DNA of 49,053 nucleotides. Origin: Bacteroidota bacterium. Its GTDB lineage: Bacteria; Bacteroidota; Bacteroidia; Chitinophagales; Chitinophagaceae. The notes under the pieces were generated by a model. It had not been told where the DNA came from, ran no database searches, and saw only the letters and a list, made by a program, of their open reading frames with translations. Numbering within the stretch: position 1 is the first letter of the stretch; each line of letters begins with the position of its first letter. Positions 16,703 to 25,892 of the stretch are shown piece after piece. The DNA lies in the NCBI GenBank assembly GCA_030706685.1, contig JAUZOA010000034.1, forward strand, positions 1 to 49,053, given 5' to 3'. The position numbers and the translations under genes were made by a program.

Positions 16703-17878
16703 TTACCCCTGCCCCTGCATACTTTTCAGCCAGTCTTTGATTCCGAGTACGATCTTGGCCGCTACAGCTTTATGAAATTGCGGGCTCCTTATTTTCTTTT
16801 CATCTCCTTTATTACTCAAAAAAGCCACTTCAACCAGGCAATTAGGATATTCTGTTGGCCCGCTCAATGAAAAATTGAAGTTGCCTACGTTTCCAAATTC
16901 ATCCAGCCCTAATTGAAGCATCCGCTTTAAAATAGTTTGTGTAAGCGGCCGGAACCCGATATAGCGATAATAAGTACTTACTCCTTTGGTACTCTCCTTA
17001 TCCGACGAATTAAGATGAATGCTGATGAGAAGCTGGGGAGTCTCCTGCCTTAGCATCATTGTCCGTTCTGCCATACTGAGAGTCGTATCTTTCTGCCGCG
17101 TCATAAAGACTTTTGCTTTTTCCTTCTTTAAAGCCTTTTCCAGCTCTTTAGCAATTTTCAACGTATAGTTTTTTTCCTCTATACCGGTTCTGATGCCTGT
17201 CGCCCCGGTATTATCTCCGCCATGCCCGGCATCTATGGCTATTTTTAATTTATTCAGGCTTAAGACGGGTGGTTGACGGTTCACCCTGATAACGAGTTTT
17301 TTTTCTTCATAATAAATGCTATACCCCCAATGTTGCTGGTGTTTTAACTCGATGATCACACGAAATACATCATCTTCGGGTTGTTCATAATAAGCATTTT
17401 TTATTTCTTTTGCCGTGGTAAGCTGTGTAATCCAGTTTGTATTGCTGGTGACCCCAAATATGTCTACTACTATTTTCGACGGGTTGATTTCCTGGATACT
17501 GCGATAAGGTAATTTTTCGTCCAATGCGATAGTGACATAATCATATTTGTCATCGCCAAATACCTTCCAGCTCTCGGTCAGGTAATAAGGATGGATGACT
17601 GAGAGGCTATCTGTTTTAAAATTGACTTTCGGCAACCAGGCCAAATGAAATTTTGACAATTGAACTTCGTAATCGTCTTTTGTACTATCCACTACTTTAA
17701 CCATAATGAGAGTATCCAGGTACGTCATCTTGGCTCCTCCCAGCCGGTCTTCACCAAGACCATATTGAAGATAGGGGAGCGACCCGGTGGTCCTGCCAGT
17801 TAAATAATTATTCGGTAAAGGCTGTGCCACCGCTTTTAAACAACAAAAAAGAAGGCATAAAGCCAATAATCGTATCAT
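16703..17878 (-). CDS. N-acetylmuramoyl-L-alanine amidase (Amidase_3)
   Basis: A 391-residue secreted amidase that removes the stem peptide from peptidoglycan in the periplasm. The frame is open to 17911, but the ATG at 17878 begins a proper signal peptide (MIRLLALCLLFCCLKAVAQ). The first half is an AMIN-like region; the second half is the zinc amidase, with DAGHGG (first His ligand), GIEEKNY (Glu ligand), SIHLNS (second His ligand) and the catalytic glutamate in CLVEVAFLSN. It is convergent with the cytochrome gene, with no spacer. Confidence 0.9.
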   Translation of the reverse strand: MIRLLALCLLFCCLKAVAQPLPNNYLTGRTTGSLPYLQYGLGEDRLGGAKMTYLDTLIMVKVVDSTKDDYEVQLSKFHLAWLPKVNFKTDSLSVIHPYYLTESWKVFGDDKYDYVTIALDEKLPYRSIQEINPSKIVVDIFGVTSNTNWITQLTTAKEIKNAYYEQPEDDVFRVIIELKHQQHWGYSIYYEEKKLVIRVNRQPPVLSLNKLKIAIDAGHGGDNTGATGIRTGIEEKNYTLKIAKELEKALKKEKAKVFMTRQKDTTLSMAERTMMLRQETPQLLISIHLNSSDKESTKGVSTYYRYIGFRPLTQTILKRMLQLGLDEFGNVGNFNFSLSGPTEYPNCLVEVAFLSNKGDEKKIRSPQFHKAVAAKIVLGIKDWLKSMQGQG

Positions 17879-18077
17879 AACAGAAAGATAGGATAAAAAC
17901 ACTTGAGCCATACTTCCGTAATATTACGCAACCTCGTCAAGTTTTTACTGAATTTTCATATAAAGTGCTAAGCATAAGCACTATGTACGCTTATCTGTCG
18001 TTAAATTTACAGGAGAAATTTGAATTGTCAAGGAATGTGATTTGATTGCCTTATCCTAAAGAAAAAACGAACTCCCT

Positions 18078-18806
18078 ATGACATGGTACACTGTGGTGGG
18101 TATTATTTCGACGATTGCTTTATCGCTGCCCGTCATCAGCATATTAACCTTTCGCCTGGCCTGGTATAAGAGTTTTCCAGCGCTCCTGGTCTATTACCTG
18201 ATAGTATTTGGTTTTAACTTCGTTTCACTGAATTTTATACGGGTTGATAAAAACTTTATTTATTACTATGGAGTGGCTAATAACTTCCTGGACATGCCGC
18301 TTATGTTTTCCTTTATGACCTATTTCAGCAAAACTGCGTTATTCAGGAAGCGAATGAAACTGGTCATCCCCGTATTTCTTTTATTTGAAATCATTGTGAT
18401 AGCCTTGTATGGTTTTAATGTCCGTTCCTCGGTCATTGTAGTAGGACCGGGTTTATTAACGGTCCTGGTTTTTTCTGTTGTGTTCTTTGTGCACCAGGTC
18501 AAGATCACCATCATCCATCAAAAAGCCGCGGGTAAAGCATTTATTGTAACATCATTGCTTTTTGCCTATGGAGGATATTCTTTTATCTACGTAGTTTATT
18601 ATCTTATCGACACTCCTTATAAGGCCGATACATTCCTGGTCTATTATCTTGTTAATATATTTTCATCCCTCGTCATTTCTACCGGGATATTCCTGGAAAG
18701 AAAGAGGGTGCAGCAGTTGGCTGAGTTACAGGTCACCCGGCAGGAGCTTAAAGTGATCTATGGAAGAGCCGAAACCAATACGGCCGCTTCCCTGAAACGG
18801 CCGTAA
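18078..18806 (+). CDS. Seven-transmembrane protein of unknown function
   Basis: A 242-residue protein with about seven hydrophobic helices up to residue 205. A soluble tail follows (LERKRVQQLAELQVTRQELK) that is charged and heptad-like. This layout resembles the sensor half of 7TM-type histidine kinases, with the start of the coiled coil but no kinase domain. No nucleotide or metal motif is visible. The gene is monocistronic, flanked by the amidase (divergent) and acyl-CoA dehydrogenase (convergent). Confidence 0.75.
   Translation: MTWYTVVGIISTIALSLPVISILTFRLAWYKSFPALLVYYLIVFGFNFVSLNFIRVDKNFIYYYGVANNFLDMPLMFSFMTYFSKTALFRKRMKLVIPVFLLFEIIVIALYGFNVRSSVIVVGPGLLTVLVFSVVFFVHQVKITIIHQKAAGKAFIVTSLLFAYGGYSFIYVVYYLIDTPYKADTFLVYYLVNIFSSLVISTGIFLERKRVQQLAELQVTRQELKVIYGRAETNTAASLKRP
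18779..18805. terminator. Stem-loop at the end of the 7-TM gene
   Basis: TACGGCCG (18779-18786) pairs with CGGCCGTA (18798-18805) around an 11-nt loop, and includes part of the stop codon. It sits at a convergent junction. No U-tract follows, so termination is only suggested. Confidence 0.4.
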
Positions 18807-18830
18807 CTGAAATATTCTGCAATTCTTTTA

Positions 18831-20624
18831 TCAAAAACAATATTTCCCTTCGCTTATCATCTTGTCGGCAATTGATCTTCTCGCATCTTTACTGTTAAAA
18901 GGTTCTGCTTTGGTAAATCTTTTCAGCCCCATCAGTATCATTCGTTGTTCATCACCCTCGGCAAAGGCATTGATGGCGTCCTTACCTGATTTATTTACTT
19001 TGTCAGCTGCATCATACAGGTAAGTTCTCATAATGTTGAGGTGATTCCTGCAGGCGGTATCTCCCTGCTGATCTGTCATTTTCATTACGCGGAGCAATAC
19101 GCTTTCAGCATTAAAAGTTTCAATAGCCATATCGGCAATGTTCATTAATACTTCCTGTTCGGTTTCTATTTTCATCATCAGCTTTTGTACCGCGGCTCCC
19201 GCTGTTACCAGGATAGCTTTCTTAAGATTGGCCACCAGCTTTTTTTCTTTTACAAAAGGAGCTTCCTCATCAGCACCAAAATCAGGGATGCTCATTAATT
19301 CTTTCTGTACATTCATAGCAGGGCCCATCAGGTCAAGTCTTCCCTGCATAGCTCTTTTTAATGTCATATCCAGCGTTAGCAGGCGATTGATCTCGTTGGT
19401 ACCTTCATAGATCCGGTTGATGCGGCTGTCCCGGTAAGCTCTCGAAATATTATATTCCGCACTGAAACCATTACCTCCATGTATTTGCACCCCTTCGTCG
19501 ACCACGTAATCCAATGTTTCACTGCCATATACTTTCAGCATGGCGCATTCAATCGCATATTCTTCGGCGGCTCCAAGTAATGCTTCACTGAATGGCTTGC
19601 CGGCAGCCGATAATTCTTTTTCTTTTTCATCGATCCATGCAGCCGTGCGGTACAAGGCAGATTCTGCTACAAATATTTTAATAGCCATCTCCGCCAACTT
19701 ATGCTTGATAGCGCCAAAATTGGCAATAGGCTGTTTGAATTGTTCCCTTGTCTTCGCATAATCGACGGAAGTATTCAATGCCCTGCGGGAACCTCCTACC
19801 GCGGCTGCACATAATTTCAGGCGACCAATATTGAGAATGTTAAACGCGATTTTATGACCTTTACCGATTTCACCCAATACATTCTCTACAGGCACTTTTG
19901 CATCCTGGAAATACAGCTGAACAGTAGAAGAACCTTTGATACCCATTTTGTGCTCTTCCGGCCCCTGGGTAAAACCTTCTGTCCCTCTCTCCACAACAAA
20001 CCCGGTGAATTTATCACCATCCACTTTGGCAAAGACAGTGTAGATCTGGGCAAAACCTCCGTTCGTGATCCAGCATTTTTGGCCGTTCAATAAATAATAT
20101 TTCCCATCATCACTCAGTTTGGCTGTCGTTTTTGCACCCAATGCATCACTCCCGCTGTTGGGTTCTGTCAAGCCATAAGCCCCTGCCCATTCACCTGTAA
20201 TGAGTTTGGGCAAATACTTTTGTTTTTGCTCCTGTGTACCAAAATATAAAATCGGCAATGTGCCAATCCCGGTATGTGCTGCAATGGCAACAGAAAAGGA
20301 ATGGCCGGCGCCGAGGTATTCGTTGACGATTGTAGCTGTTACAAAATCTTTCCCAAGTCCTCCATATTCTTCTGGAAAGGCAACTGACAATAATCCCTGT
20401 TGACCGGTTTTGGTTAGCAATGATTTCATTAAACCCGGCTCCAGGTTATCAATACGATCAAGTATCGGATACACTTCTGCATCCAGAAACTGGTCACACA
20501 TATCACGGATCATCCGTTGTTCTTCGGTAAAGTTTTCGGCAGCATAGGTTTCAAATGCCGATGATTCTTTCACCAGCCATTCACCGCCTTTCAGTACTGC
20601 TTTGTTCTGGGTTGTAGCGCTCAT
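18831..20624 (-). CDS. Acyl-CoA dehydrogenase
   Basis: A 597-residue FAD enzyme of fatty-acid beta-oxidation. Family signatures are GAYGLTEPNSGSDA (N-terminal to mid domain), KCWITNGGFA, and the catalytic-glutamate region IYEGTNEINRLL. The C-terminal extension of roughly 150 residues makes it a long-type ACAD, as in other Bacteroidota FadE-like enzymes. The chain-length preference cannot be read. It follows a MarR regulator gene by 103 bp on the same strand, so the two may be co-transcribed and the regulator may sense an acyl-type ligand. Confidence 0.94.
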   Translation of the reverse strand: MSATTQNKAVLKGGEWLVKESSAFETYAAENFTEEQRMIRDMCDQFLDAEVYPILDRIDNLEPGLMKSLLTKTGQQGLLSVAFPEEYGGLGKDFVTATIVNEYLGAGHSFSVAIAAHTGIGTLPILYFGTQEQKQKYLPKLITGEWAGAYGLTEPNSGSDALGAKTTAKLSDDGKYYLLNGQKCWITNGGFAQIYTVFAKVDGDKFTGFVVERGTEGFTQGPEEHKMGIKGSSTVQLYFQDAKVPVENVLGEIGKGHKIAFNILNIGRLKLCAAAVGGSRRALNTSVDYAKTREQFKQPIANFGAIKHKLAEMAIKIFVAESALYRTAAWIDEKEKELSAAGKPFSEALLGAAEEYAIECAMLKVYGSETLDYVVDEGVQIHGGNGFSAEYNISRAYRDSRINRIYEGTNEINRLLTLDMTLKRAMQGRLDLMGPAMNVQKELMSIPDFGADEEAPFVKEKKLVANLKKAILVTAGAAVQKLMMKIETEQEVLMNIADMAIETFNAESVLLRVMKMTDQQGDTACRNHLNIMRTYLYDAADKVNKSGKDAINAFAEGDEQRMILMGLKRFTKAEPFNSKDARRSIADKMISEGKYCF

Positions 20625-20727
20625 ATAGATAAGTTTAAATCGTTTAAGGGTTCTTATTGTTGCAATTTTTTATACCCGCACTTCTCATAATCATTGTTCG
20701 CACTCATCACTTACCATTGACTAATCG

Positions 20728-21168
20728 CTATTTCAAATTATCATACACAATCTGCAGCACTTCTTTACACACATCGATCTTTTCGGCCGGAACAGTTTCC
20801 AATGCTTCGTTCAACGTTTCTTCAGCCAGTTCCATGCTCTGTTCCTGCAGTTTCTGTGCCTGCCTGGTGAGATAAATTAAATTAATCCGCCTGTCATTTT
20901 CAGAAGGGACTCTTTTCACCAGTTCTAATCTCTCGAGATTATCCACCAACCTTGTAATGCTTGGCTTATCCCGAAAAGTGGCATTACAAAGTTCCTGCTG
21001 ACTGATGCCTTCCTGCTTCCATAAATGATATAATACACTCCATTGCTCAATGGTAAGATTCAGACCTGCGTTGTTGAATTTCTTCTGCAAGCGCCTTGCA
21101 ATAGCCGTGGAAGCTTTACCGGTAACAAAACTATAAAGCTCCCCCTTCTTAAATTGGTTGTTTGACAT
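20728..21168 (-). CDS. MarR family transcriptional regulator
   Basis: A 146-residue winged-helix regulator. The recognition-helix region reads ISQQELCNATFRDKPSITRL, followed by the wing VPSENDRRINLIYLT, as in MarR proteins that respond to small hydrophobic ligands. It is upstream of the acyl-CoA dehydrogenase on the same strand and divergent from an alpha/beta hydrolase. A perfect MarR-type palindrome abuts its start codon, so self-repression and control of both sides are likely. Confidence 0.92.
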   Translation of the reverse strand: MSNNQFKKGELYSFVTGKASTAIARRLQKKFNNAGLNLTIEQWSVLYHLWKQEGISQQELCNATFRDKPSITRLVDNLERLELVKRVPSENDRRINLIYLTRQAQKLQEQSMELAEETLNEALETVPAEKIDVCKEVLQIVYDNLK

Positions 21169-21188
21169 ATAGTTGTTTGTGCAACTAT
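21169..21188. promoter_or_regulatory. MarR operator palindrome
   Basis: ATAGTTG (21169-21175) and CAACTAT (21182-21188) are perfect inverted arms around a 6-nt spacer. The site adjoins the marR start codon, contains the TTTG -33 element of the rightward promoter and lies just past the marR -7 element, near its expected transcript start. Size and symmetry fit MarR-family operators. Confidence 0.75.
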
Positions 21189-21209
21189 GTAAAAATAATC
21201 TTATTTTTG
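21176..21209 (+). promoter_or_regulatory. Promoter of the hydrolase/glycosyltransferase unit
   Basis: TTTG at 21176-21179 and TATTTTTG at 21202-21209 match the Bacteroidota -33 and -7 elements, with a 22-nt spacer. The -33 element is inside the MarR palindrome. Confidence 0.6.
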
Positions 21210-21220
21210 AACCAGTGCAA
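21190..21220 (-). promoter_or_regulatory. Promoter of marR
   Basis: Minus-strand TTG (21220-21218), a 20-nt spacer and TATTTTTA (21197-21190), which matches TAnnTTTG except at the last base. The transcript would begin inside the MarR palindrome. Confidence 0.6.
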
Positions 21221-21249
21221 TATATTTTCCCTAAAAAATTCCATCCTGA

Positions 21250-22077
21250 TTGGAGCTTTTACAATTAACATATAAAACCTCCCGGATCAGCTACATACGA
21301 TTTGGATCGGGGCCTAAACTGACTTTCTGCTTTCATGGTTATGGTGAAGACAGCACCTCATTTTCTTTTTTTGAGAAATATGCCGGCGCTTACTACACTT
21401 TCTTTGCTATGGACCTGCCTTATCACGGACAAACCGAATGGAATGATGGATTAACCTGTACGACCAGCGATATAATCGAGATCATGGAAAGGATTTTGCA
21501 TGAAAATAATAAGCCCCCCATCACCGGTAGCCAGCAATTTTCTTTAATGGGCTTCAGTCTCGGGGGAAGGGTAGCGCTGAGCCTCTATGAAGAAATGCCT
21601 TCTCAAACGGAAAAAATTATCCTTCTCGCTCCTGACGGATTGAAAGTAAATTTTTGGTACTGGCTTGCTACGCAAAGCAGGGTAGGTAATAAATTATTCG
21701 CATTTACCATGAAACACCCCGCCTGGTTTTTTGGGTTGCTAAAATCACTGAATCAATTTAAACTGGTAAACACAAGCATCTTCAAATTTGTCAATTACTA
21801 TATTGGAGACGAAAATGTAAGACAGCTCCTGTATAAAAGATGGACCGGCCTGCGAAAACTTAAACCGGATTTGAAAAAAGTAAAATCATCTATCCCTAGA
21901 AATAAAACACAGGTCAGGTTAATTTATGGCAAACACGATCGGATCATCCTGCCGGTAAGAGGTGAAAAATTTATTAAAGGGATGGAAGAGAACTGCGTCC
22001 TCTCGGTTATTCACTCCGGTCACCAGGTCTTGCATGAAAAACATGTACAGGAAATATTGCCGGCTTTGCTGTACTGA
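21250..22077 (+). CDS. Alpha/beta hydrolase
   Basis: A 275-residue cytoplasmic alpha/beta hydrolase without signal peptide. FHGYGE is at 28-33, the nucleophile elbow GFSLGG at 101-106 (Ser103), Asp230 in YGKHDRI and His258 in HSGHQVL, giving a complete triad. The start is a TTG: an in-frame TGA directly precedes it and no other start lies before the conserved first strand. The family includes esterases and thioesterases. Its position opposite marR and the acyl-CoA dehydrogenase makes an acyl ester or acyl-CoA substrate plausible, but this is inference. Confidence 0.82.
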   Translation: MELLQLTYKTSRISYIRFGSGPKLTFCFHGYGEDSTSFSFFEKYAGAYYTFFAMDLPYHGQTEWNDGLTCTTSDIIEIMERILHENNKPPITGSQQFSLMGFSLGGRVALSLYEEMPSQTEKIILLAPDGLKVNFWYWLATQSRVGNKLFAFTMKHPAWFFGLLKSLNQFKLVNTSIFKFVNYYIGDENVRQLLYKRWTGLRKLKPDLKKVKSSIPRNKTQVRLIYGKHDRIILPVRGEKFIKGMEENCVLSVIHSGHQVLHEKHVQEILPALLY

Positions 22078-22105
22078 TATTCATTAGTTAGCTTTGTTCT
22101 TCTTC

Positions 22106-23221
22106 ATGATCTTACTCTGGATAATCATACCGGTATTTATTCTTTACAGCATTCTTATTCTTTATTATTGGCAAAGCTGGCGATCCATTCCGGGCTATAT
22201 TTATTCTCAAAGACCCCAGCGTATTAAAATATCTGTTCTTATCCCCGCCAGGAATGAAGAAAACAATATCGGTTCTTTATTGACCGCTTTGCAATTACAA
22301 TCTTATCCCAAAGAATTACAGGAAATCATTGTAATTGATGACCATTCTGACGACAGAACCGCTGAAATAGTAAAGCAATATGATAATGTAAAATTGCTGA
22401 CGCTGAAAGATGATAATATCAACTCTTATAAAAAGAAAGCCATAGAAACGGGTATTACAGCAGCTACAGGCGAGCTGATCGTTACTACAGATGCAGATTG
22501 CCTGCCACCCCCTGACTGGCTGCTAACGATTGCCGCATTCAAAGAAGAAAAGCAGGCTGTATTTATTGTTGCCCCAGTAGATATTACTTGTGATTCATTC
22601 ATCGTACAGATCTTCCAGGCAATGGACTTTATGGTTTTACAGGGCATAACCGGCGCCGTTGTCCATAAAAAGAAATTATCTATGTGCAATGGTGCGAACC
22701 TTTGTTACGAAAAAAAAGCTTTTTATGAAGTAAATGGTTTTGCAGGTGTAGATCATATTGCTTCCGGGGATGATATGTTGTTGATGTATAAGATTTGGGA
22801 AAAATACCCGTCCGGGGTTTATTACCTTAAATCAAAACAAGCTATTGTAAAGACAAAGCCTGTGAAAACATGGAAAGCATTTTTTCAACAACGGATCCGA
22901 TGGGCCAGCAAGGCAAGACAATATGATGATAAAAGAATCTTACCCGTACTGGTACTCGTTTATCTATTCAATCTTTCTTTCTTTTCATTACTGGTTGCCG
23001 GCTTTTGGGGTTATCGTTATTGGGAATTTGTCCTGGCGCTATGGCTGTTGAAAACAATGATTGAGTTTCCTTTTTTCCTGTCATTGTCTGTCTTTTTTGA
23101 TAAACGGTGGGCTGTGAAATGGTTTTTGTTGTTTCAGCCATTGCATGTTTTCTATATTGTCCTGTCGGGTTTATTCGGGCAGTTCGGAAGGTATGAATGG
23201 AAAGGAAGGAGGGTGAAATAG
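22106..23221 (+). CDS. Family 2 glycosyltransferase, membrane-bound
   Basis: A 371-residue protein with an N-terminal membrane helix (residues 1-21), a GT-A domain, and C-terminal membrane helices. The donor-site motifs are ISVLIPARNEENNIGSLL, IVIDDHSDD, and TTDADCLPP (DxD-like metal site); QQRIRW is the Q-x-x-R-W acceptor motif of processive enzymes. It should transfer a sugar from a nucleotide donor to a lipid or polymer at the inner membrane. The ATG at 22106 is preferred to the TTG at 22094. It follows the hydrolase gene by 28 bp. Confidence 0.88.
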   Translation: MILLWIIIPVFILYSILILYYWQSWRSIPGYIYSQRPQRIKISVLIPARNEENNIGSLLTALQLQSYPKELQEIIVIDDHSDDRTAEIVKQYDNVKLLTLKDDNINSYKKKAIETGITAATGELIVTTDADCLPPPDWLLTIAAFKEEKQAVFIVAPVDITCDSFIVQIFQAMDFMVLQGITGAVVHKKKLSMCNGANLCYEKKAFYEVNGFAGVDHIASGDDMLLMYKIWEKYPSGVYYLKSKQAIVKTKPVKTWKAFFQQRIRWASKARQYDDKRILPVLVLVYLFNLSFFSLLVAGFWGYRYWEFVLALWLLKTMIEFPFFLSLSVFFDKRWAVKWFLLFQPLHVFYIVLSGLFGQFGRYEWKGRRVK

Positions 23222-23308
23222 GCCATAGGCAAATTTCTATTGCCTCACCCCTTTACCAATTGCTTATTGCTCATTGTCTATTGTAATTTATTTATATCTT
23301 CCTCTTTT

Positions 23309-24397
23309 ATGATGACAACTTCCTCTTCTTTTCAACAAGCTGCATGGCGCCGGCTTCGCAGAAATAAAGGCGCCATGTTTGGGCTGGTCGTCATTTGTAT
23401 TACTATTATCGTTGCCGTTTTCGCCTATTTTATTGCTCCTGATTCTACACCTTATGCCAACAGGATCATCCTCGAGATCGGGGGTAAAAAACCAGGCTAT
23501 AAACAAACCTTCCTGAAAATAAAAAATTCGCGCCAGATTGAACCTGCTTCATTTTTTACAAGATTATTGTCGGGGTCGGAAGATCAATACACTTATCTTC
23601 CTGTTTCGGATCATGAAACAAAAGGCGATAGTATCATTGTCCAGAAATATATTGATGAAGGTCTGAGCGAGCGGCAGGCCTATCATCTTTCGCGATTAGC
23701 GGAAAAGCCGGTAGTAACAAGGAAATTTTTGCTGGGTACGGACAAGTATGGCCGTGACATTTTAAGCCGTCTTATTATTGGAACCAGGGTCAGCCTCAGT
23801 GTTGGGTTGATCACGGTAGTTATTTCCCTTTCAATCGGCCTGGTACTTGGCTCATTGGCCGGCTATTTTCGCGGTACGACAGATGATATTATTATGTGGT
23901 TGATTAATGTGATCTGGAGCATTCCGACTTTATTATTGGTATTTGCCATTACGCTGGCTTTGGGCAAGGGTTTCTGGCAGGTATTTATAGCCGTCGGCAT
24001 AACGATGTGGGTCAATGTAGCGAGATTGGTACGCGGGCAGGTATTAAGTGCAAGAGAACTGGAGTATGTGGAAGCTACAAGAGCATTGGGGTTCTCTGAT
24101 TTCAGAATTGTAGTTCGTCATATCTGGCCCAATATCATGGGGCCGGTCATGGTAATAGCAGCCTCTAATTTTGCATCCGCTATCGTAATTGAGGCAGGTC
24201 TTAGTTTTCTTGGAGTAGGCGTTCAGCAACCTCAACCAAGCTGGGGCCTGATGATAAAAGAGAATTATAATTTCATCATTACTCAAAACCCAATGCTGGC
24301 TTTGGCTCCCGGTTTCGCTATTATGCTGCTGGTGCTTGCTTTTAACTTACTTGGAAATGGACTGAGAGACGCGTTGAACGTCAGGGGAAGAATTTAA
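23309..24397 (+). CDS. ABC transporter permease, DppC/OppC type
   Basis: A 362-residue inner-membrane permease of peptide-type importers. The N-terminal OppC domain (WRRLRRNKGAMFGLVVI) is followed by a soluble insert of about 100 residues. The binding-protein-dependent transport domain contains LLGTDKYGRDILSRLIIGTR and the EAA loop EYVEATRALGFSDFRIV. The ATG at 23309 is chosen over the earlier 23240 because the family begins there. Partner genes for the second permease, ATPases and binding protein are not in the window. The preceding 87 bp look non-coding. Confidence 0.9.
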   Translation: MMTTSSSFQQAAWRRLRRNKGAMFGLVVICITIIVAVFAYFIAPDSTPYANRIILEIGGKKPGYKQTFLKIKNSRQIEPASFFTRLLSGSEDQYTYLPVSDHETKGDSIIVQKYIDEGLSERQAYHLSRLAEKPVVTRKFLLGTDKYGRDILSRLIIGTRVSLSVGLITVVISLSIGLVLGSLAGYFRGTTDDIIMWLINVIWSIPTLLLVFAITLALGKGFWQVFIAVGITMWVNVARLVRGQVLSARELEYVEATRALGFSDFRIVVRHIWPNIMGPVMVIAASNFASAIVIEAGLSFLGVGVQQPQPSWGLMIKENYNFIITQNPMLALAPGFAIMLLVLAFNLLGNGLRDALNVRGRI

Positions 24398-24455
24398 AAC
24401 CCGGCTTGATCCGGTGAAGGAAGCCGATAGACAACCTACGGTCAGATGATGTTCA

Positions 24456-25892
24456 TCATCGAATTGAAGAACTCTCTTGCTTCGTGTTGATATCAGTAAC
24501 AATCAACACAGATAAGCACAGAAAAAAAAGACTGCCAATTTTATCAGTCTCTATCAGGTCGCTTAAAAAATTCACGGTCAGGATCATCATAATCATTACT
24601 CCTGAAGTGATTGAAACAATTTTGTAAAAGTCGTCCTTACTACGATGATAAAGATGTTGTGCATAATACAGCATAGTTCCCACTAAAAAAAGGAAAAAGA
24701 CCAGGCCGGGGATGCCCTGTTCAATAGCGACCAGTAGAAAATAATTATGAACAGTCGAATGCTCTTTGTTATCGCTGACATATGTCTTAAACGCGGGAAC
24801 CGCATAAGGCTTGTAGTTATAATAAAAAGTATTAGGCCCATACCCCGTAAGCGGATTATCCTTTATCATTCTTACCCCGGCTACCCAGCGGTAAAAACGC
24901 TCGGCTGTTGACAGATCCCTGAACTGGTAAGTTGCAGCAAGGTGTTCCCTGAAATCTTCATGAAATATAGTGCTGCGGTAATCAGGCGCATATTCCAGGT
25001 AGCGGTCACCTGTTTTTAACCAAAACAGGGTGGCCAGCACAATAATGATCGCCGCCACGTACCCTGTGAGCAGTAGCTTGTTCTTTATCAGCCACCATGA
25101 GAATATCCCTGCGACTAAAGCCAGCCATGCTCCTCTTGAGTAAGAAAGGAATAAGGCCGGCAATAAAACAAGAATGGATGAACCAATTATATTCCTGGTG
25201 ATCCCGGGACGGCTTAGCTTATAACACGCAAAAAAAACAGGTATCATACATACCAGCATGGCAGAGTAACTTACGTGATTGCGAAAAAATGGTTGCAATG
25301 CATCATTAATGTTCGCAAATGAAAAACTATACCGGAAATGCCGGAATAAGGTTATAAGCGTTACAGCAAGCATAGCAACTGCGATTGCCATTGCTGTGAT
25401 TTTTATTGCTTTTTTTTCCTTAAAAATAATAAGGGGTGCCAATACAAATGCTCCGAGGTACCAGCATTTTGCCAGTAAAAACTTTGCTGAAACAAGATGA
25501 TCCGTTGAGAAGAGTGCCGAAACTACCGACCAGGTAAGCGTAATAAATAATAACAGGATCAGGGGATGCTTTATTGTTTTACCGGTTAGTATACCTGGCG
25601 AATAAAGCCAGTAATAAAAGAATAACCCTGCTGTAAAAAGCATCAGTAGTTCATCGGGAAAATCAGTACCCAATGTGGCCGTCACCCGGAGCTCTGCAGA
25701 AAATGGCAAGGAACAGGCTAATAAAAAGAAAACAGTATGGATATACTTCCATCCTGCACAAAAAAATAAAAGCACAAAAGGAATAGCGGCCAAATAATAC
25801 ACTCCGGACCATACTGCTGACAGGAGGCCCAGGAAAAATAATCCTGAAAGAAAAATAACTGGTAAATGAGTATGATTGGTCTTTGCGATCAT
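24456..25892 (-). CDS. O-antigen ligase/polymerase family membrane protein (Wzy/WaaL-like)
   Basis: A 478-residue protein with about 10-12 membrane helices. The Wzy_C region is recognisable by SYSRGAWLAL in the middle and a large periplasmic loop with GVRMIKDNPLTGYGPNTF. Members join or polymerise surface polysaccharide units in the periplasm. Its start overlaps the end of the upstream Wzz-like gene by 4 bp (ATGA), so the two are translationally coupled. Confidence 0.85.
   Translation of the reverse strand: MIAKTNHTHLPVIFLSGLFFLGLLSAVWSGVYYLAAIPFVLLFFCAGWKYIHTVFFLLACSLPFSAELRVTATLGTDFPDELLMLFTAGLFFYYWLYSPGILTGKTIKHPLILLLFITLTWSVVSALFSTDHLVSAKFLLAKCWYLGAFVLAPLIIFKEKKAIKITAMAIAVAMLAVTLITLFRHFRYSFSFANINDALQPFFRNHVSYSAMLVCMIPVFFACYKLSRPGITRNIIGSSILVLLPALFLSYSRGAWLALVAGIFSWWLIKNKLLLTGYVAAIIIVLATLFWLKTGDRYLEYAPDYRSTIFHEDFREHLAATYQFRDLSTAERFYRWVAGVRMIKDNPLTGYGPNTFYYNYKPYAVPAFKTYVSDNKEHSTVHNYFLLVAIEQGIPGLVFFLFLVGTMLYYAQHLYHRSKDDFYKIVSITSGVMIMMILTVNFLSDLIETDKIGSLFFLCLSVLIVTDINTKQESSSIR

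Noticed and set aside
24446-24461. GATGAT/ATCATC hairpin at the dppC-O-antigen ligase junction
   Set aside because: The stem is short and A/T-rich without a U-tract; too weak to call a terminator.
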